The translations under genes were made by a program, and so were the position numbers. A DNA stretch of 64,000 nucleotides from G965215055 sp965215055 (GTDB taxonomy: Bacteria; Pseudomonadota; Gammaproteobacteria; UBA4575), in contig OZ244046.1 of the NCBI GenBank assembly GCA_965215055.1, positions 992,001-1,056,000 on the forward strand, given 5' to 3'. How positions within the stretch are numbered: the first letter of the stretch is position 1; every line of letters starts with the position of its first letter. Shown piece by piece: positions 1 through 9,205 of this stretch. Below the pieces are notes generated by a model. That model ran no database searches and was not told where the DNA came from. It saw only the letters and a list, made by a program, of their open reading frames with translations.

Positions 1-479
1 TAGAAGATTTGACTATCCGGTTCCGCGACCCCAGGGTCTTATTCGAGCCCGGCAAGGACCATATTCGTCCACGCTTTGAAAATATTTTGAGGGATTTTTT
101 TCCACGTTACATGGGAATCATCCACTCGAAAGAATATCGCGACGACATTCGTGAGATAAGAATCGAAGGACATACGTCCAGCGACTGGAAAGGTGCGCGG
201 GACCGCGAGGCATACTTCATGAACATGGATTTATCACAAAAGCGTACTCGCGCAGTCCTGCAATTTGTTTTTGAACTACCGGAATCGATGCAGTATGCCG
301 AGTGGGCCAGGACACACATTACTGCCAATGGCCTGTCGTCCAGTCAGTTAATCCTGGATGAGAAAGGCAAGGAAGACTACGTGCGTTCACGACGGGTGGA
401 GTTTCGCTTAATGACTGCATCTTGCCGAAAGGCAGGGATGTATGACAAGGCAAAAAAGGCGATGGCACATGAAGATTGA
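1..479 (+). CDS. MotB/OmpA-like C-terminal domain protein (5' end outside window)
   Basis: The frame is open to the window edge (GAA GAT TTG ACT before the first listed start), so the first TTG is not a real start and the gene begins upstream. What is visible is a C-terminal peptidoglycan-binding-type domain: a phenylalanine/glycine-rich entry (LFEPGKDHIRP), then IEGHTSSDW and, later, NMDLSQKRTRAVLQFV and RSRRVEFRLM, the spaced motifs of OmpA/MotB C-termini. The family anchors envelope proteins to peptidoglycan; in MotB and ZorB the N-terminus is a membrane segment belonging to a proton-driven stator. The gene overlaps the next one, an HNH nuclease, which is the gene order expected for a type II Zorya-like system (ZorB then ZorE). 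That assignment is inference, because the MotA/ZorA-like gene would lie outside the window. Confidence 0.65.
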   Translation, partial: EDLTIRFRDPRVLFEPGKDHIRPRFENILRDFFPRYMGIIHSKEYRDDIREIRIEGHTSSDWKGARDREAYFMNMDLSQKRTRAVLQFVFELPESMQYAEWARTHITANGLSSSQLILDEKGKEDYVRSRRVEFRLMTASCRKAGMYDKAKKAMAHED

Positions 480-1323
480 TGACGGAGTAATTTCCGCTAC
501 ATTGAATGTAATCCGTCGACAAGTCGGAGGGGAACCTGTGAAGTTCATTCCTCGTCCACCCGAAAAACGAGTCGACAAGGATCTGAATACTCCCTCGGAA
601 GTCACAGCTTTATTCCATCCAAGTGGTTTGCTGATACGCAACAGGCGGCCTGTATTCGCCTATATCCGTGACCATACCATCGGCGGGCCATATCAAACTC
701 CAGGTGACCGTAAAAGAGTTCACTTTGCGGTGTGCCGGACTTTGCAACAGATGAAACAACAAGGGCGCTTCCATAGATATCGAGTAACTAATCGGGATGA
801 TGACCGCTATCTTATTGATGTGAGAAGGGATGGCTGGGGCGAAGTAGAGGAGCAGGAAGTGTCCCTTTTCCCTTGTCAAAATTGCCTCAGCGAAATCCAA
901 TATCGTTGTTTTCATGGTGGTTTGGAAGATTCCGTAAAAAAGGAAATCGTAAAGCAATTCAAAGCCAAGGAGGTGCTTGATCTTCTGTGGCAGCATCTTG
1001 ATATCTTCCAACACTTCGAACAACAAATGAAGGATGCGCAACCAGCAACATTGCCAACTGGCTATCCCCAAAATTGGCACAATTTATCTAAAAAAATTCG
1101 CAAGTTGCGGAATTTCACCTGTGAGGAATGCGGAGTACGGCTAGGCAGTCATCCGCAGTGTCTAGACGTGCACCATAAAAGCGGTGATAAACGCGATAAT
1201 CGTGACGACAACCTGGTCTGCCTGTGTAAGCTCTGCCATGCTGATGAGCACACGCACTATGGTGTTAGTCCAGGCCATCGCCGCATCATAGAAACCGCAC
1301 GCAAATACCAGCCCCTGGTTTGA
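469..1323 (+). CDS. HNH endonuclease, possible ZorE-like effector
   Basis: A protein of 284 residues if translation starts at ATG 469 (MKIDDGVIS); an in-frame ATG at 442 would add nine residues. I prefer 469 because the 442 extension is basic and lies wholly inside the preceding gene. The C-terminal third holds a zinc-type HNH fold: CEECGVRL, then LDVHHKSGDKRDNRDDN, then CLCKLCHADEH, so the two Cys pairs, the His-His and the Asn are all present. A separate CQNC pair sits in the middle. The N-terminal part is not recognised, apart from a stretch around FAYIRDHTIGGPY. Coupling (11-base overlap) to the OmpA-like gene suggests a joint system; restriction-type DNA cleavage is inferred from the HNH motif only. 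It is convergent with dsrR. Confidence 0.75.
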   Translation: MKIDDGVISATLNVIRRQVGGEPVKFIPRPPEKRVDKDLNTPSEVTALFHPSGLLIRNRRPVFAYIRDHTIGGPYQTPGDRKRVHFAVCRTLQQMKQQGRFHRYRVTNRDDDRYLIDVRRDGWGEVEEQEVSLFPCQNCLSEIQYRCFHGGLEDSVKKEIVKQFKAKEVLDLLWQHLDIFQHFEQQMKDAQPATLPTGYPQNWHNLSKKIRKLRNFTCEECGVRLGSHPQCLDVHHKSGDKRDNRDDNLVCLCKLCHADEHTHYGVSPGHRRIIETARKYQPLV

Positions 1324-1364
1324 CAACCACTACTCTATCGAGCTTACTCAAGGCAAGTCGTTTG

Positions 1365-1691
1365 TCAGTCTTCGGTAGGCGGCGAATAGTTCGGGTCGTT
1401 CGGGTTCAGGAATACGAAGTGAAATTGTTTGGGTTGCAGTTCGACAAAGTCAATAGTTGTACCTTGTAGTAGTTCCAGGCTGGATTCCGCTACGATTATC
1501 TCTACGCCGTTGGATTCAAACCGGTGGTCTTTTTCTTTACTACCACCAGTATCATCAAATCCCAGTCCGTAATGTATGGAGTTGTCGGCCTTGCGGGTTG
1601 CCGCTATCCGTAATGGTGTATTGTCCAGTTTTGATTCCAGGGCAGATTTTTTGACCTGGTCGGCGGCGGCTTTGGTGATTTCTACGCTCAT
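1365..1691 (-). CDS. dsrR: DsrR, cysteine-free A-type scaffold-like protein
   Basis: 108 residues with the beta-rich fold of IscA/HesB A-type Fe-S carriers (MSVEITKAAADQVKKSA at the start; YGLGFDD and GVEIIVAESSLELLQGTTIDF in the middle). It has no cysteine at all, so it cannot hold a cluster like IscA. That is the known character of DsrR of Allochromatium vinosum, where the protein is encoded near the end of the dsr operon and was reported to act on dsr expression after transcription. Here it is the last gene of the minus-strand operon, 52 bases after dsrN, and converges with the HNH gene. Both the missing cysteines and the position support the call. Confidence 0.9.
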   Translation of the reverse strand: MSVEITKAAADQVKKSALESKLDNTPLRIAATRKADNSIHYGLGFDDTGGSKEKDHRFESNGVEIIVAESSLELLQGTTIDFVELQPKQFHFVFLNPNDPNYSPPTED

Positions 1692-1743
1692 GCTCGCGTG
1701 TACGGTAACTTTTGTCGTCCTGTAAAAACGAGGTGTAATTGTA

Positions 1744-3114
1744 TTACATCCTCCAGGAACGGGTTTTTATAAAATCAAGAAAATTTGCAACCCAACGGTT
1801 TTTTCGGGTGTTTCGTTGATGGGTATAGCAGGCGAGAAGGTTTTTATGCAGGATGCCGTCTTTTTTTCCGTTTATGCCAAAGCCTCGACGTACGTCGAAG
1901 GCGTACTTGGCACGGCTTGTGATACACGAGAGTTTTGAATAATGGAATTCATGTCCGGCAACAGGCTGATCGGTAACGTTCGGCCAGGGGTGCCGGGTGG
2001 TTTTTTGTAACAGGGTATAACCGCGTCCGATGGGCCGGGTAAACATTTCGCACTCGGCGTCAATGACGCCTGCCATTTCACGCCGCTTCGATTCGAAGGT
2101 AATGGCATTGCACAGGTACATCAGTCCCCCGCATTCGGCATAGGCGGGTATTCCCTGTTCGATGGCGTTGTGGATAGCCTGTTTGATCCTGTCGTTGCCC
2201 GCAAGTTGCTGCAGGCGTTGCTCGGGAAAGCCGCCGCCGATAAAAAGTGCGTCTGCATCGGGCAACCGGGTATCGTTAAGGGTATCAAACGGGAGTAGTT
2301 GCACGCCGTATCGAGTGAAGGCGTCCAGGTCATCGGCGTAGTAGAAGCCAAAGGCTTCGTCCCTGGCGTATGCGATTTTCAGGCCATTGCCCTGGGCAGG
2401 TGTTGCTTTTTCTTCCGCAACGTCGAATGCTGGCACTGCACCGGAGATTTCCAGGAGCCGGTCAAGGTCGATCTGTTCTGCTGTAACAGCGGCTATGCGC
2501 GCCAGCTTTTCTTGTGCCGCCGGGTCTTCGTTGACGGGCATTAAACCGAGGTAGCGCTCGACCAGTTCCAATTCGGAGGTGCGTGGCACTATGCCCAGTA
2601 CAGGAATGTCGGTGTATTGCCGTATGACGGCTTTCAGTTTGTCCGCGTGGCGACTGCCACCGACAAAGTTCAGGATCACCCCGGCAATGTTTATCGCAGG
2701 TTCGAATTGCTGGTAGCCCAGCAACAGTGGTGCCACGCCGCGTATCGTGCCGCGGGTGTCCAGCACCATGATTACGGGCGCGGCAAGCAGTTTTGCCAAG
2801 GCTGCATTACTGGTGCTGCCGTCTGTAGCCAGGCCGTCATGCAGCCCTTTGTTGCCTTCAATAATGCTGATGTCGGCATTGCGGCTGTGAGCAGTAAACA
2901 GGGTTTTGATCTCTTCTTCGGTCTGGGACCAGAAGTCGAGGTTGTAGCAGGCTCGCTGCGTGGCCTTGCTCAACCATATGGGGTCGATGTAGTCGGGTCC
3001 TTTTTTGAAGGCCTGGACGTCCAGGCCCCGGGCACGCAAGGCTGCGCAGATGCCGAGCGTTAATACTGTTTTGCCAGAGGATTTGTGGGCTGCGGAAATT
3101 AACAGGTGTGCCAC
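1744..3114 (-). CDS. dsrN: DsrN, siroheme amidase (CobB/CbiA-like glutamine amidotransferase)
   Basis: 456 residues, the usual length of cobyrinic acid a,c-diamide synthases. The N-terminal ATPase half opens with HKSSGKT (P-loop variant near residue 11) and continues with FKKGPDYIDP. The C-terminal half is a class I glutamine amidotransferase domain with the nucleophile elbow AECGGLMYLC (Cys near 327) and the late GHEFHYSKL histidine. In dsr operons this protein is thought to amidate siroheme to the siro(heme)amide found in DsrAB; the cobalamin family reaction is the alternative, but the position between dsrP and dsrR decides for DsrN. It acts in the cytoplasm. Siroheme itself could come from the CysG encoded at 36485. 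Confidence 0.92.
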   Translation of the reverse strand: MAHLLISAAHKSSGKTVLTLGICAALRARGLDVQAFKKGPDYIDPIWLSKATQRACYNLDFWSQTEEEIKTLFTAHSRNADISIIEGNKGLHDGLATDGSTSNAALAKLLAAPVIMVLDTRGTIRGVAPLLLGYQQFEPAINIAGVILNFVGGSRHADKLKAVIRQYTDIPVLGIVPRTSELELVERYLGLMPVNEDPAAQEKLARIAAVTAEQIDLDRLLEISGAVPAFDVAEEKATPAQGNGLKIAYARDEAFGFYYADDLDAFTRYGVQLLPFDTLNDTRLPDADALFIGGGFPEQRLQQLAGNDRIKQAIHNAIEQGIPAYAECGGLMYLCNAITFESKRREMAGVIDAECEMFTRPIGRGYTLLQKTTRHPWPNVTDQPVAGHEFHYSKLSCITSRAKYAFDVRRGFGINGKKDGILHKNLLACYTHQRNTRKNRWVANFLDFIKTRSWRM

Positions 3115-3148
3115 GAGTCTTTACAGCACCTGTAGCGGTGCCCGGGAG

Positions 3149-4369
3149 TTACGTCGGAGTGGAACGGACAAGATCCGATTCGAGCACTTGATCAGACAGG
3201 CTTTCTGGTAAAAATTCGAGTATGGCGATGCCCACGGTAACGATTACCAGTGCCAGGCACGTACCGCCAATTCCCAGCAGGATTTCAAAAATACTCGGTA
3301 CGTAAGTGGCCACTACGCCATCGAAGAAGCTGCTGCTTTCTTCCATGCCGGGAAATAATACCAGGGGGTAGGCCTGGCCACCGATAACGATCACGTAAAG
3401 CTGGGCAAGTCCGCCGATGATGACCAGGCTGGCGGCCAGTGTGATCGCGCCCCTGGATTCGCTCATTGGCTTGATGAATAGTAAAGCGAGGGGAACCAGG
3501 CAACCGATGATGATTTGCACTATCCAGAATAGAAAGGTGTATATGCCGCCACCCAGTAGAATAAAATGCTCGACGCCGTGATGTTCGGTGGCGTACAGGT
3601 TGGTCAGGTGATAGGCGAGGACAAAGTAGACTACCGCCGCTACGAAAATACCTAGCAGGTTTTTGAGCCTGGCCAGGGTCGCATCACCCAAAGGCCGATG
3701 TGTCCATTTGCAGCTCGCCTGTAAAACGAGAATGAATACGGCAAGACCAAACGCAAATGACATGATGATAAACAAGGGTGCCATGATGGCGGCGTCATAG
3801 GCCTGGCGGGCAACGAGAAAGCCGAAGATGCACCCTGTGCCGGTGGTCAGGATGAGTCTCCAGATGAATGCTATGAACCCCGCCAGTTTGCTGAATTTGT
3901 TCATTTTTCTTTCCATCATCATCCACAGGTATACGGCGGTAATGAAGATAAAACCGGTATATAGAAAAATGTTCCAGGCAAAGATGGATTTGAAGTTGTA
4001 TTTGGTCATGGCGACGATGAGCCGGTCGGGTCTGCCCAGGTCAAGGACCAGGATCGCCAGTCCTCCAACCAGTAACGCGATGGCTAACAGGCCGGATAGT
4101 CTTGCCAGGGGCTTGTAGGCTGCCTTGCCGAATACTGATGAAACGGAAGCCACGTTCAACGCGCCCGATGCGGCTACGATCAGGAATATCGCCGCTACGT
4201 GTGGAAGGCCCCATATGATTTGGTTGTTCATGCCGGTAATGTGATGGCCTTCTATGTCCATGTGGTGCGCCGCCAGTACGCCGATTAGTGTAACTACGCT
4301 CAAGACGGCCAGTAACGCCCAGTAGCGCGGCGATTTTGCTTCTATCGAGCTGAAACGGGTGGTTTCCAC
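3149..4369 (-). CDS. dsrP: DsrP, NrfD-like quinone-interacting membrane subunit
   Basis: 406 residues with about ten hydrophobic segments and the NrfD/PsrC-type layout. Examples are WALLAVLSVVTLIGVLAAHH near the start, and later IIGCLVPLALLFI and ITLAASLVIIGGLAQLYVIV. In the DsrMKJOP complex this subunit spans the inner membrane, binds quinone and exchanges electrons with the DsrO iron-sulfur protein and the DsrJ cytochrome on the periplasmic side. It follows dsrO with only two bases between, and dsrN comes 34 bases later, which fits one transcript. The start ATG at 4369 opens with a short cytoplasmic tail before the first membrane span. Confidence 0.92.
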   Translation of the reverse strand: METTRFSSIEAKSPRYWALLAVLSVVTLIGVLAAHHMDIEGHHITGMNNQIIWGLPHVAAIFLIVAASGALNVASVSSVFGKAAYKPLARLSGLLAIALLVGGLAILVLDLGRPDRLIVAMTKYNFKSIFAWNIFLYTGFIFITAVYLWMMMERKMNKFSKLAGFIAFIWRLILTTGTGCIFGFLVARQAYDAAIMAPLFIIMSFAFGLAVFILVLQASCKWTHRPLGDATLARLKNLLGIFVAAVVYFVLAYHLTNLYATEHHGVEHFILLGGGIYTFLFWIVQIIIGCLVPLALLFIKPMSESRGAITLAASLVIIGGLAQLYVIVIGGQAYPLVLFPGMEESSSFFDGVVATYVPSIFEILLGIGGTCLALVIVTVGIAILEFLPESLSDQVLESDLVRSTPT

Positions 4370-4371
4370 GA

Positions 4372-5127
4372 TTAGATTCCCTGGTATCTGACGCCGGTGT
4401 TCAGTCCCAGGTCGGCACGGATTTGTGTGCCGCCGTATTTCTCCAGTTGCCTTGAAATTTCGCTTTCGGGATCGTTCAGGTCGCCAAACAGGAGTGCCTT
4501 GTGACCGTCTATTTCACAGGCTTCCGCACAGGCGGTGTTGTTGTCACCCCGGTCTACTTTGTGTACGCACAACGTACAGCTCTCTACGCAGCCTTTGCCG
4601 CGCGGGGAGTGAGGTAGTTGATCCTGTAGCGGTTCGTGGATGAATGAGCGCGCCTTGTAGGGACAGGCCATCATGCAGTAACGACAGCCTATGCACGTGT
4701 GCTTGTTTACCAGTACGATGCCGTCTTCACGGCGAAATGAGGCGGCAGTGGGACATACGTCTACGCACGGAGGATGCTCGCAATGCTGACACATCATCGG
4801 CAGGGAGGTGACGTGCCCGGTTTGCCTGTCTCTGAGGTTGAGTTTGCGTATCCATTGCGCATCGGTCGCCGGTCCGTTTACGCTCCATAATCCGTGTTCT
4901 TCGTTGCACGCGGTTACACAGGCGTCGCAATCTTCCTGACAGAGGTTGGTATTGACCAGCATTCCCCAACGCTGCTGGCTGCTGACGGCCTGGTCGGCGG
5001 GCTTGGCACCGGCGGCCTGGTACAAAACTATACCGGGTGCAACGGTTACGCTGCCAAGGGCAGCCATGGTACGCAGGAAGTCACGTCGTCCAGGATCGGA
5101 GGGTTCGCTGTCCAGTTTGTAAGGCAT
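4372..5127 (-). CDS. dsrO: DsrO, periplasmic four-cluster ferredoxin-type subunit
   Basis: 251 residues. The N-terminus has a twin-arginine signal (GRRDFLRTMAALG, residues 13-25) followed by a hydrophobic stretch, so the folded Fe-S protein is exported by Tat. Four cysteine groups follow the DmsB/PsrB pattern: CQEDCDACVTAC, CQHCEHPPCVDVCP, CIGCRYCMMACP and CVESCTLCV with CAEACE further on. This makes it the electron relay between DsrJ and DsrP in the DsrMKJOP complex. It sits between dsrJ (26 bases) and dsrP (2 bases), the standard operon order. Nothing is truncated. Confidence 0.93.
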   Translation of the reverse strand: MPYKLDSEPSDPGRRDFLRTMAALGSVTVAPGIVLYQAAGAKPADQAVSSQQRWGMLVNTNLCQEDCDACVTACNEEHGLWSVNGPATDAQWIRKLNLRDRQTGHVTSLPMMCQHCEHPPCVDVCPTAASFRREDGIVLVNKHTCIGCRYCMMACPYKARSFIHEPLQDQLPHSPRGKGCVESCTLCVHKVDRGDNNTACAEACEIDGHKALLFGDLNDPESEISRQLEKYGGTQIRADLGLNTGVRYQGI

Positions 5128-5153
5128 GGTCTTTTGCTGTTTTTAAGGTCTCT

Positions 5154-5633
5154 TTAATAAGAATGTACCGCATCAAGCGGTGGTTTTTCACGTGTTTTCT
5201 GCAGGGTGGACGCGCCCGGTTTGATCACTTTGCGAATGGCTTCTCCAGGTCTGTCGGCATGACATTGAAAGCAGTCGATGGTCACTGCCGCGAACTGGTG
5301 GCAGTTTGCGCAAAAGTGCGTTTCTTCGGAGTAACGCGCATATTCGCCCTGGGCGTCAGGTGTAATGTGGCAGTCGATACACCCGGTCAGGCTGTATTGC
5401 TTCGTTCGAATGCCCCGTATTACTGTTTCGTCCCGATGGTCAAGAATGAAGTCGAAGTGTTTTCTGCGCATGATCTCTACAGGTTCTACGCACAGGGTCT
5501 TCTCGTCATATTTGCCGCGTGGTGGAGGAATATCTTCGGGGGCGGCGGCAAATGCCCCGGCCAGGAGCACAACAGTGAAAACTGTGATGAGGTACCACGA
5601 TATCGGACGGCAACCCTTTTTTGATGCATGCAT
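5154..5633 (-). CDS. dsrJ: DsrJ, triheme c-type cytochrome
   Basis: 159 residues with one N-terminal hydrophobic segment (WYLITVFTVVLLAGAFAA) that acts as an uncleaved or signal anchor, then a periplasmic part with exactly three heme c sites: CIDCH, CANCH and CFQCH. DsrJ is the triheme cytochrome of the DsrMKJOP complex; it passes electrons on the periplasmic face and is known for unusual heme ligation. It lies between dsrL and dsrO as in Allochromatium. The short spacing (26 and 21 bases) fits one transcript. Confidence 0.93.
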   Translation of the reverse strand: MHASKKGCRPISWYLITVFTVVLLAGAFAAAPEDIPPPRGKYDEKTLCVEPVEIMRRKHFDFILDHRDETVIRGIRTKQYSLTGCIDCHITPDAQGEYARYSEETHFCANCHQFAAVTIDCFQCHADRPGEAIRKVIKPGASTLQKTREKPPLDAVHSY

Positions 5634-5654
5634 GACGGCGACGGGATTTCAGGT

Positions 5655-7604
5655 TCAATGCCCCAAAGCCATGTCGATGTAACCCGTAGGACAAACGTCG
5701 GCGCAGATGTGACACCCGATACATTTGCTGTAGTCGGTGTCGACGTAACGGCCAATCGTAGATTGGTCTTTTTTCACGCGAAATACGGCGTCCTGGGGAC
5801 AGTAGACGATACAGTTGTCACACTCGAAACACATGCCGCAACTCATGCAGCGATTTGCTTCTTCTACGGCCTGTTCGTCGGTAAGACTCTGCTTGCGCTC
5901 TTCAAAATGACCCAAAACCTGTTCGGCATCTGGTCCCTGTTGCTTGCGAGAGTTGCGCGACGAGAAGGGGAAGTGCCCCAAAAATAATTTGTCAGCAGAG
6001 ATGATTTCATGCTCTGAACGATCTTCGTAGTTGTGGACGGAGAAATCGGATTCGTCTGTACCGCGATGATCGCCTTGTTGATATTCTCCAGGCTCAAGCC
6101 CGGATTCGCGCAATTTTTCCAACAGGCTGAAATGATGCACGTCGACCTTGGGACGTTTCTTGATTTCCCGATTGCCGAGGTAGTAGTCGATGCTGTCGGC
6201 AGCAATGGAGGCTTGACCAATTGCCGTAGTCAACAGGTGAGGACGGATGATGTCACCGCATACGAAATGACCTTGTCGTTCAGGTACGGCATAGAATTTG
6301 TCGGCGTCTATCAGGCCATGGCCGTTGTCGAATTCTTCCAGGCCGTCAAGGTTGCCTCCCTGACCAATGGCGGAGACGATCAGGTCGCATTCGATGTCAA
6401 ACTCGGTGCCGGAAACGGGTACGGGACGATTTTCTTTCATTTCACATGCGGCCATGCGCAAGGAGGTGGCACGCCCTTTTTCATCGATAATAACTTCGAC
6501 GGGCATCACTCCGTCCATAATTTTCACGCCTTCGCGCACGGCATCTTCTACTTCGTGCTCGGTGGCGGTCATTTTTTTACGCGGAAACAGGGAGGTCAGC
6601 GTCACTTCGGCACCCTGACGCGCAGCGGCACAGGCTGCGTCATGGGCAACGTAACCACCTATGACGTACTCGGGAGCTTCGTCGTGGCCCAGTTTTTCAA
6701 TTTTTCCAAGGCGACGAGCAACGGATACGACGTCGATGGAGGTGTCTCCCCCGCCAACGCATACTACACGGTCAGCGGTAACTTGCAGACGACCGGTGTT
6801 GAATGCTTCCAGAAATTTGACTCCGGATACACAGTTGGGCGCATCACCGCCAGCAACCGGTAGACCGCGACCGGATTGACAACCCAAAGCCCAGAGAATG
6901 GCGTCAAATTGATCTTCGAGTTCTTCGACGGATATGTCTTTGCCCACGCGCGTGTTCAGGCGGGCTTCAATGTGCCCCATGTCAAGGATGCGCTGAATTT
7001 CATGGTCCAGATGGTCACGCGGTGTGCGATACCCCGGGATGCCATAACGGAACATTCCGCCAAGTTCTTGATGGTCGTCAAAAATTACACTGGCGTGTCC
7101 TTTGCGACGTAATTGATAAGCCGCCGCAAGCCCCGCCGGCCCACCACCTACGATGGCGACTTTCTTACCGCTGGTTTCCGCAGGTGCGGTGAATCTGAAT
7201 CCCTGTTCAAATGCAGTGTCACCAATGTATTGTTCTACGGCGTTGATGCCGACAAAGTCTTCGACGTGATTGCGGTTGCACCCTTCCTGGCAGGGAGCCG
7301 GACACACACGCCCCATCATGGACGGGAAAGGGTTGGCATCGGTGGAACGCAGAAACGCATATTCCTGCATGGATGTCCCAGCTGGCGGTTTTTCAATGCC
7401 GCGTACTACTTGTAACCAGCCGCGAATGTCTTCGCCGGAAGGACAGCTTCCCTGGCACGGCGGCGTGCGATGCACGTAGGTCGGACATTTGTGTGAATGG
7501 TCGGCTTCAAAAATATTGTCGCCATGATTTTTCCACTGGCTGGCTCCATCTGTAAATTTTCTGAAAGTAAGTTTTTGAGGTGCTTGTCCTTCAGAGCTCG
7601 ACAT
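5655..7604 (-). CDS. dsrL: DsrL, NAD(P)-linked iron-sulfur flavoprotein
   Basis: 649 residues. It is built like the small subunit of glutamate synthase: an N-terminal cysteine-rich region (CPTYVHRTPPCQGSCPSGED, then CPAPCQEGC), an FAD site GGGPAGLAAAYQLRRKG, a second dinucleotide site CVGGGDTSIDVVSVARRLG, and a C-terminal extension with two ferredoxin-type cluster motifs (CMSCGMCFECDNC and CIGCHICADVC). DsrL is essential for stored-sulfur oxidation in Allochromatium and forms a complex with DsrAB, moving sulfite-reductase electrons to NAD(P)+. The operon place between dsrK and dsrJ is the canonical one. A close paralogue is encoded at 18486-20414. Confidence 0.95.
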   Translation of the reverse strand: MSSSEGQAPQKLTFRKFTDGASQWKNHGDNIFEADHSHKCPTYVHRTPPCQGSCPSGEDIRGWLQVVRGIEKPPAGTSMQEYAFLRSTDANPFPSMMGRVCPAPCQEGCNRNHVEDFVGINAVEQYIGDTAFEQGFRFTAPAETSGKKVAIVGGGPAGLAAAYQLRRKGHASVIFDDHQELGGMFRYGIPGYRTPRDHLDHEIQRILDMGHIEARLNTRVGKDISVEELEDQFDAILWALGCQSGRGLPVAGGDAPNCVSGVKFLEAFNTGRLQVTADRVVCVGGGDTSIDVVSVARRLGKIEKLGHDEAPEYVIGGYVAHDAACAAARQGAEVTLTSLFPRKKMTATEHEVEDAVREGVKIMDGVMPVEVIIDEKGRATSLRMAACEMKENRPVPVSGTEFDIECDLIVSAIGQGGNLDGLEEFDNGHGLIDADKFYAVPERQGHFVCGDIIRPHLLTTAIGQASIAADSIDYYLGNREIKKRPKVDVHHFSLLEKLRESGLEPGEYQQGDHRGTDESDFSVHNYEDRSEHEIISADKLFLGHFPFSSRNSRKQQGPDAEQVLGHFEERKQSLTDEQAVEEANRCMSCGMCFECDNCIVYCPQDAVFRVKKDQSTIGRYVDTDYSKCIGCHICADVCPTGYIDMALGH

Positions 7605-7657
7605 ACTGTACTCCTTTGAATGCTGTTTCAGTTGAGTCGTTTAACCTGGTAGTTGCT

Positions 7658-9205
7658 TCAGGCAGCTTCGGCTTGTTCTGTTTCCTCTGACTGCTCACCG
7701 ACGGTCTCTTCCCGAGGTTGTAGTACGATTGCGTTACTTACAAGTTGGTGCAGGCTGACGATCTGGTCCATGCGAAAGTCGTAGTATGGAAAAACCTTGG
7801 AAAATTGGCTTTTGCAGATCGCGCAAATGGCGGCCATGTGGGTTACGCCGTGATCGTCCACAACACTTTTGAGTGCTTCCATACGAGGCAGTGCGCCTTT
7901 CACGCGCAATTCGATTAAATCATCGGTCAACAAACCGCCGCCGCCGCCGCAGCAATAGGTGCCTTCTTTGATGGCGTAACTTGGCATGTCCACGTAGTGG
8001 TTGCACACCGCTTTTATAATGTCTCTCGGGATGGAAAATTGACCGCCGGATTTGCTCCCCATGCGCGAGGCGCGCGCCACGTTACACGAGTCGTGATAGG
8101 TCACGACCATGTCGTCATTTTGTGAAGGGTCTAACGTCAATGCGCCCGCCTGTATCAGGCCATGGGTTACTTCGCAGATGTGCTGCGGCACCGGATAGTC
8201 CGGGTCGAGAAAGTCGAACGGCCCGGCAAGGGTGTTCAAAAATGAGTAGGCCACACGCCAGGCATGCCCGCATTCACCAAAAACGATCCTTTTCGCACCC
8301 AGGTCCAGCGCAGCTTGACGTATGCGCAAGGCAAGTTTGCGCATATTTTCGTAACTGCCGATAAACATGCCGAAATTTGCCGCTTCACTTGCATAGGAGC
8401 TCAGTGTCCAGGAGATACCCGCTTGATGAAATACTTTTGCATAACCTATCAGTCCGTCAATGTGAGGTTCAGCAAAGAAGTCAGCTGAAGGCGTAATCAG
8501 TAAAACCTCGGCACCTTTTTCATTCAACGGAAACCGGACGCTTACACCGGTTTCTTCTTCGACGTCTTCTTCAAGACCTTCCAAGGTGTCTGCCAGCGCG
8601 GGCTCCGGTAAACCCAGGTTATTGCCGATGACGTGGGCCTTGCCGATGATTTCGTTGCAATATTTCTGCCCTTTGCCTACGGCATCCATGACTTCGCGCG
8701 CCGCCATGGAGATCTCCGCAGTATCAATTCCGTAAGGACAATACACTGAACAACGCCGACATTGAGAGCACTGGTGGAAGTAGCTGTACCATTCGTCCAG
8801 CACTTCTTCGGTAAGGTCCTGTGCACCCACTAGCCTGGGAAATAGTTTGCCCGAGAGTGTGAAGTAGCGACGATAGACTTTGCGATACAGGTCCTGCCGT
8901 GCCACCGGCATGTTGTTCGGGTCGGTCGTACCCAGGTAGTAGTGACACTTGTCGGTACAGGCGCCGCATTTTACGCAGGCGTCCAGGAAGACTTGCAACG
9001 AGCGGTATTTTCCATTCAGTTCGGCCATTTTGTCTATCGCCACTTGTTGCCAGTTGTCTACCAGTTCACCAGGGAAGCCCAGCTTTTCCTGGAACTGCGC
9101 CTTGGCTACAAACGGCTTGCTGTGCGCCATTACGCCCTTTTGCAGATGAGGAATTATCGGATATTCTCCAATTGCCGGAGTTTCAAATTCTGCGGTTGCC
9201 ATCAT
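7658..9205 (-). CDS. dsrK: DsrK, HdrD-like iron-sulfur subunit
   Basis: 515 residues. Two N-terminal [4Fe-4S] motifs (CVKCGACTDKC and CSQCRRCSVYC) are followed by the catalytic CCG-type region of heterodisulfide reductase HdrD (CGHAWRV, YHDSCN, CCGGGGGL and CAICKSQF), which holds the noncubane cluster. In the DsrMKJOP complex DsrK faces the cytoplasm and handles the DsrC trisulfide or disulfide. The first codon overlaps the last bases of dsrM, so translation is probably coupled. An acidic C-terminal tail follows the last cluster motif. Confidence 0.94.
   Translation of the reverse strand: MMATAEFETPAIGEYPIIPHLQKGVMAHSKPFVAKAQFQEKLGFPGELVDNWQQVAIDKMAELNGKYRSLQVFLDACVKCGACTDKCHYYLGTTDPNNMPVARQDLYRKVYRRYFTLSGKLFPRLVGAQDLTEEVLDEWYSYFHQCSQCRRCSVYCPYGIDTAEISMAAREVMDAVGKGQKYCNEIIGKAHVIGNNLGLPEPALADTLEGLEEDVEEETGVSVRFPLNEKGAEVLLITPSADFFAEPHIDGLIGYAKVFHQAGISWTLSSYASEAANFGMFIGSYENMRKLALRIRQAALDLGAKRIVFGECGHAWRVAYSFLNTLAGPFDFLDPDYPVPQHICEVTHGLIQAGALTLDPSQNDDMVVTYHDSCNVARASRMGSKSGGQFSIPRDIIKAVCNHYVDMPSYAIKEGTYCCGGGGGLLTDDLIELRVKGALPRMEALKSVVDDHGVTHMAAICAICKSQFSKVFPYYDFRMDQIVSLHQLVSNAIVLQPREETVGEQSEETEQAEAA

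Noticed and set aside
6033..6863. Open frame of 276 codons antisense to dsrL
   Set aside because: It is a mirror of the codon bias of dsrL, with no family features or ribosome site.
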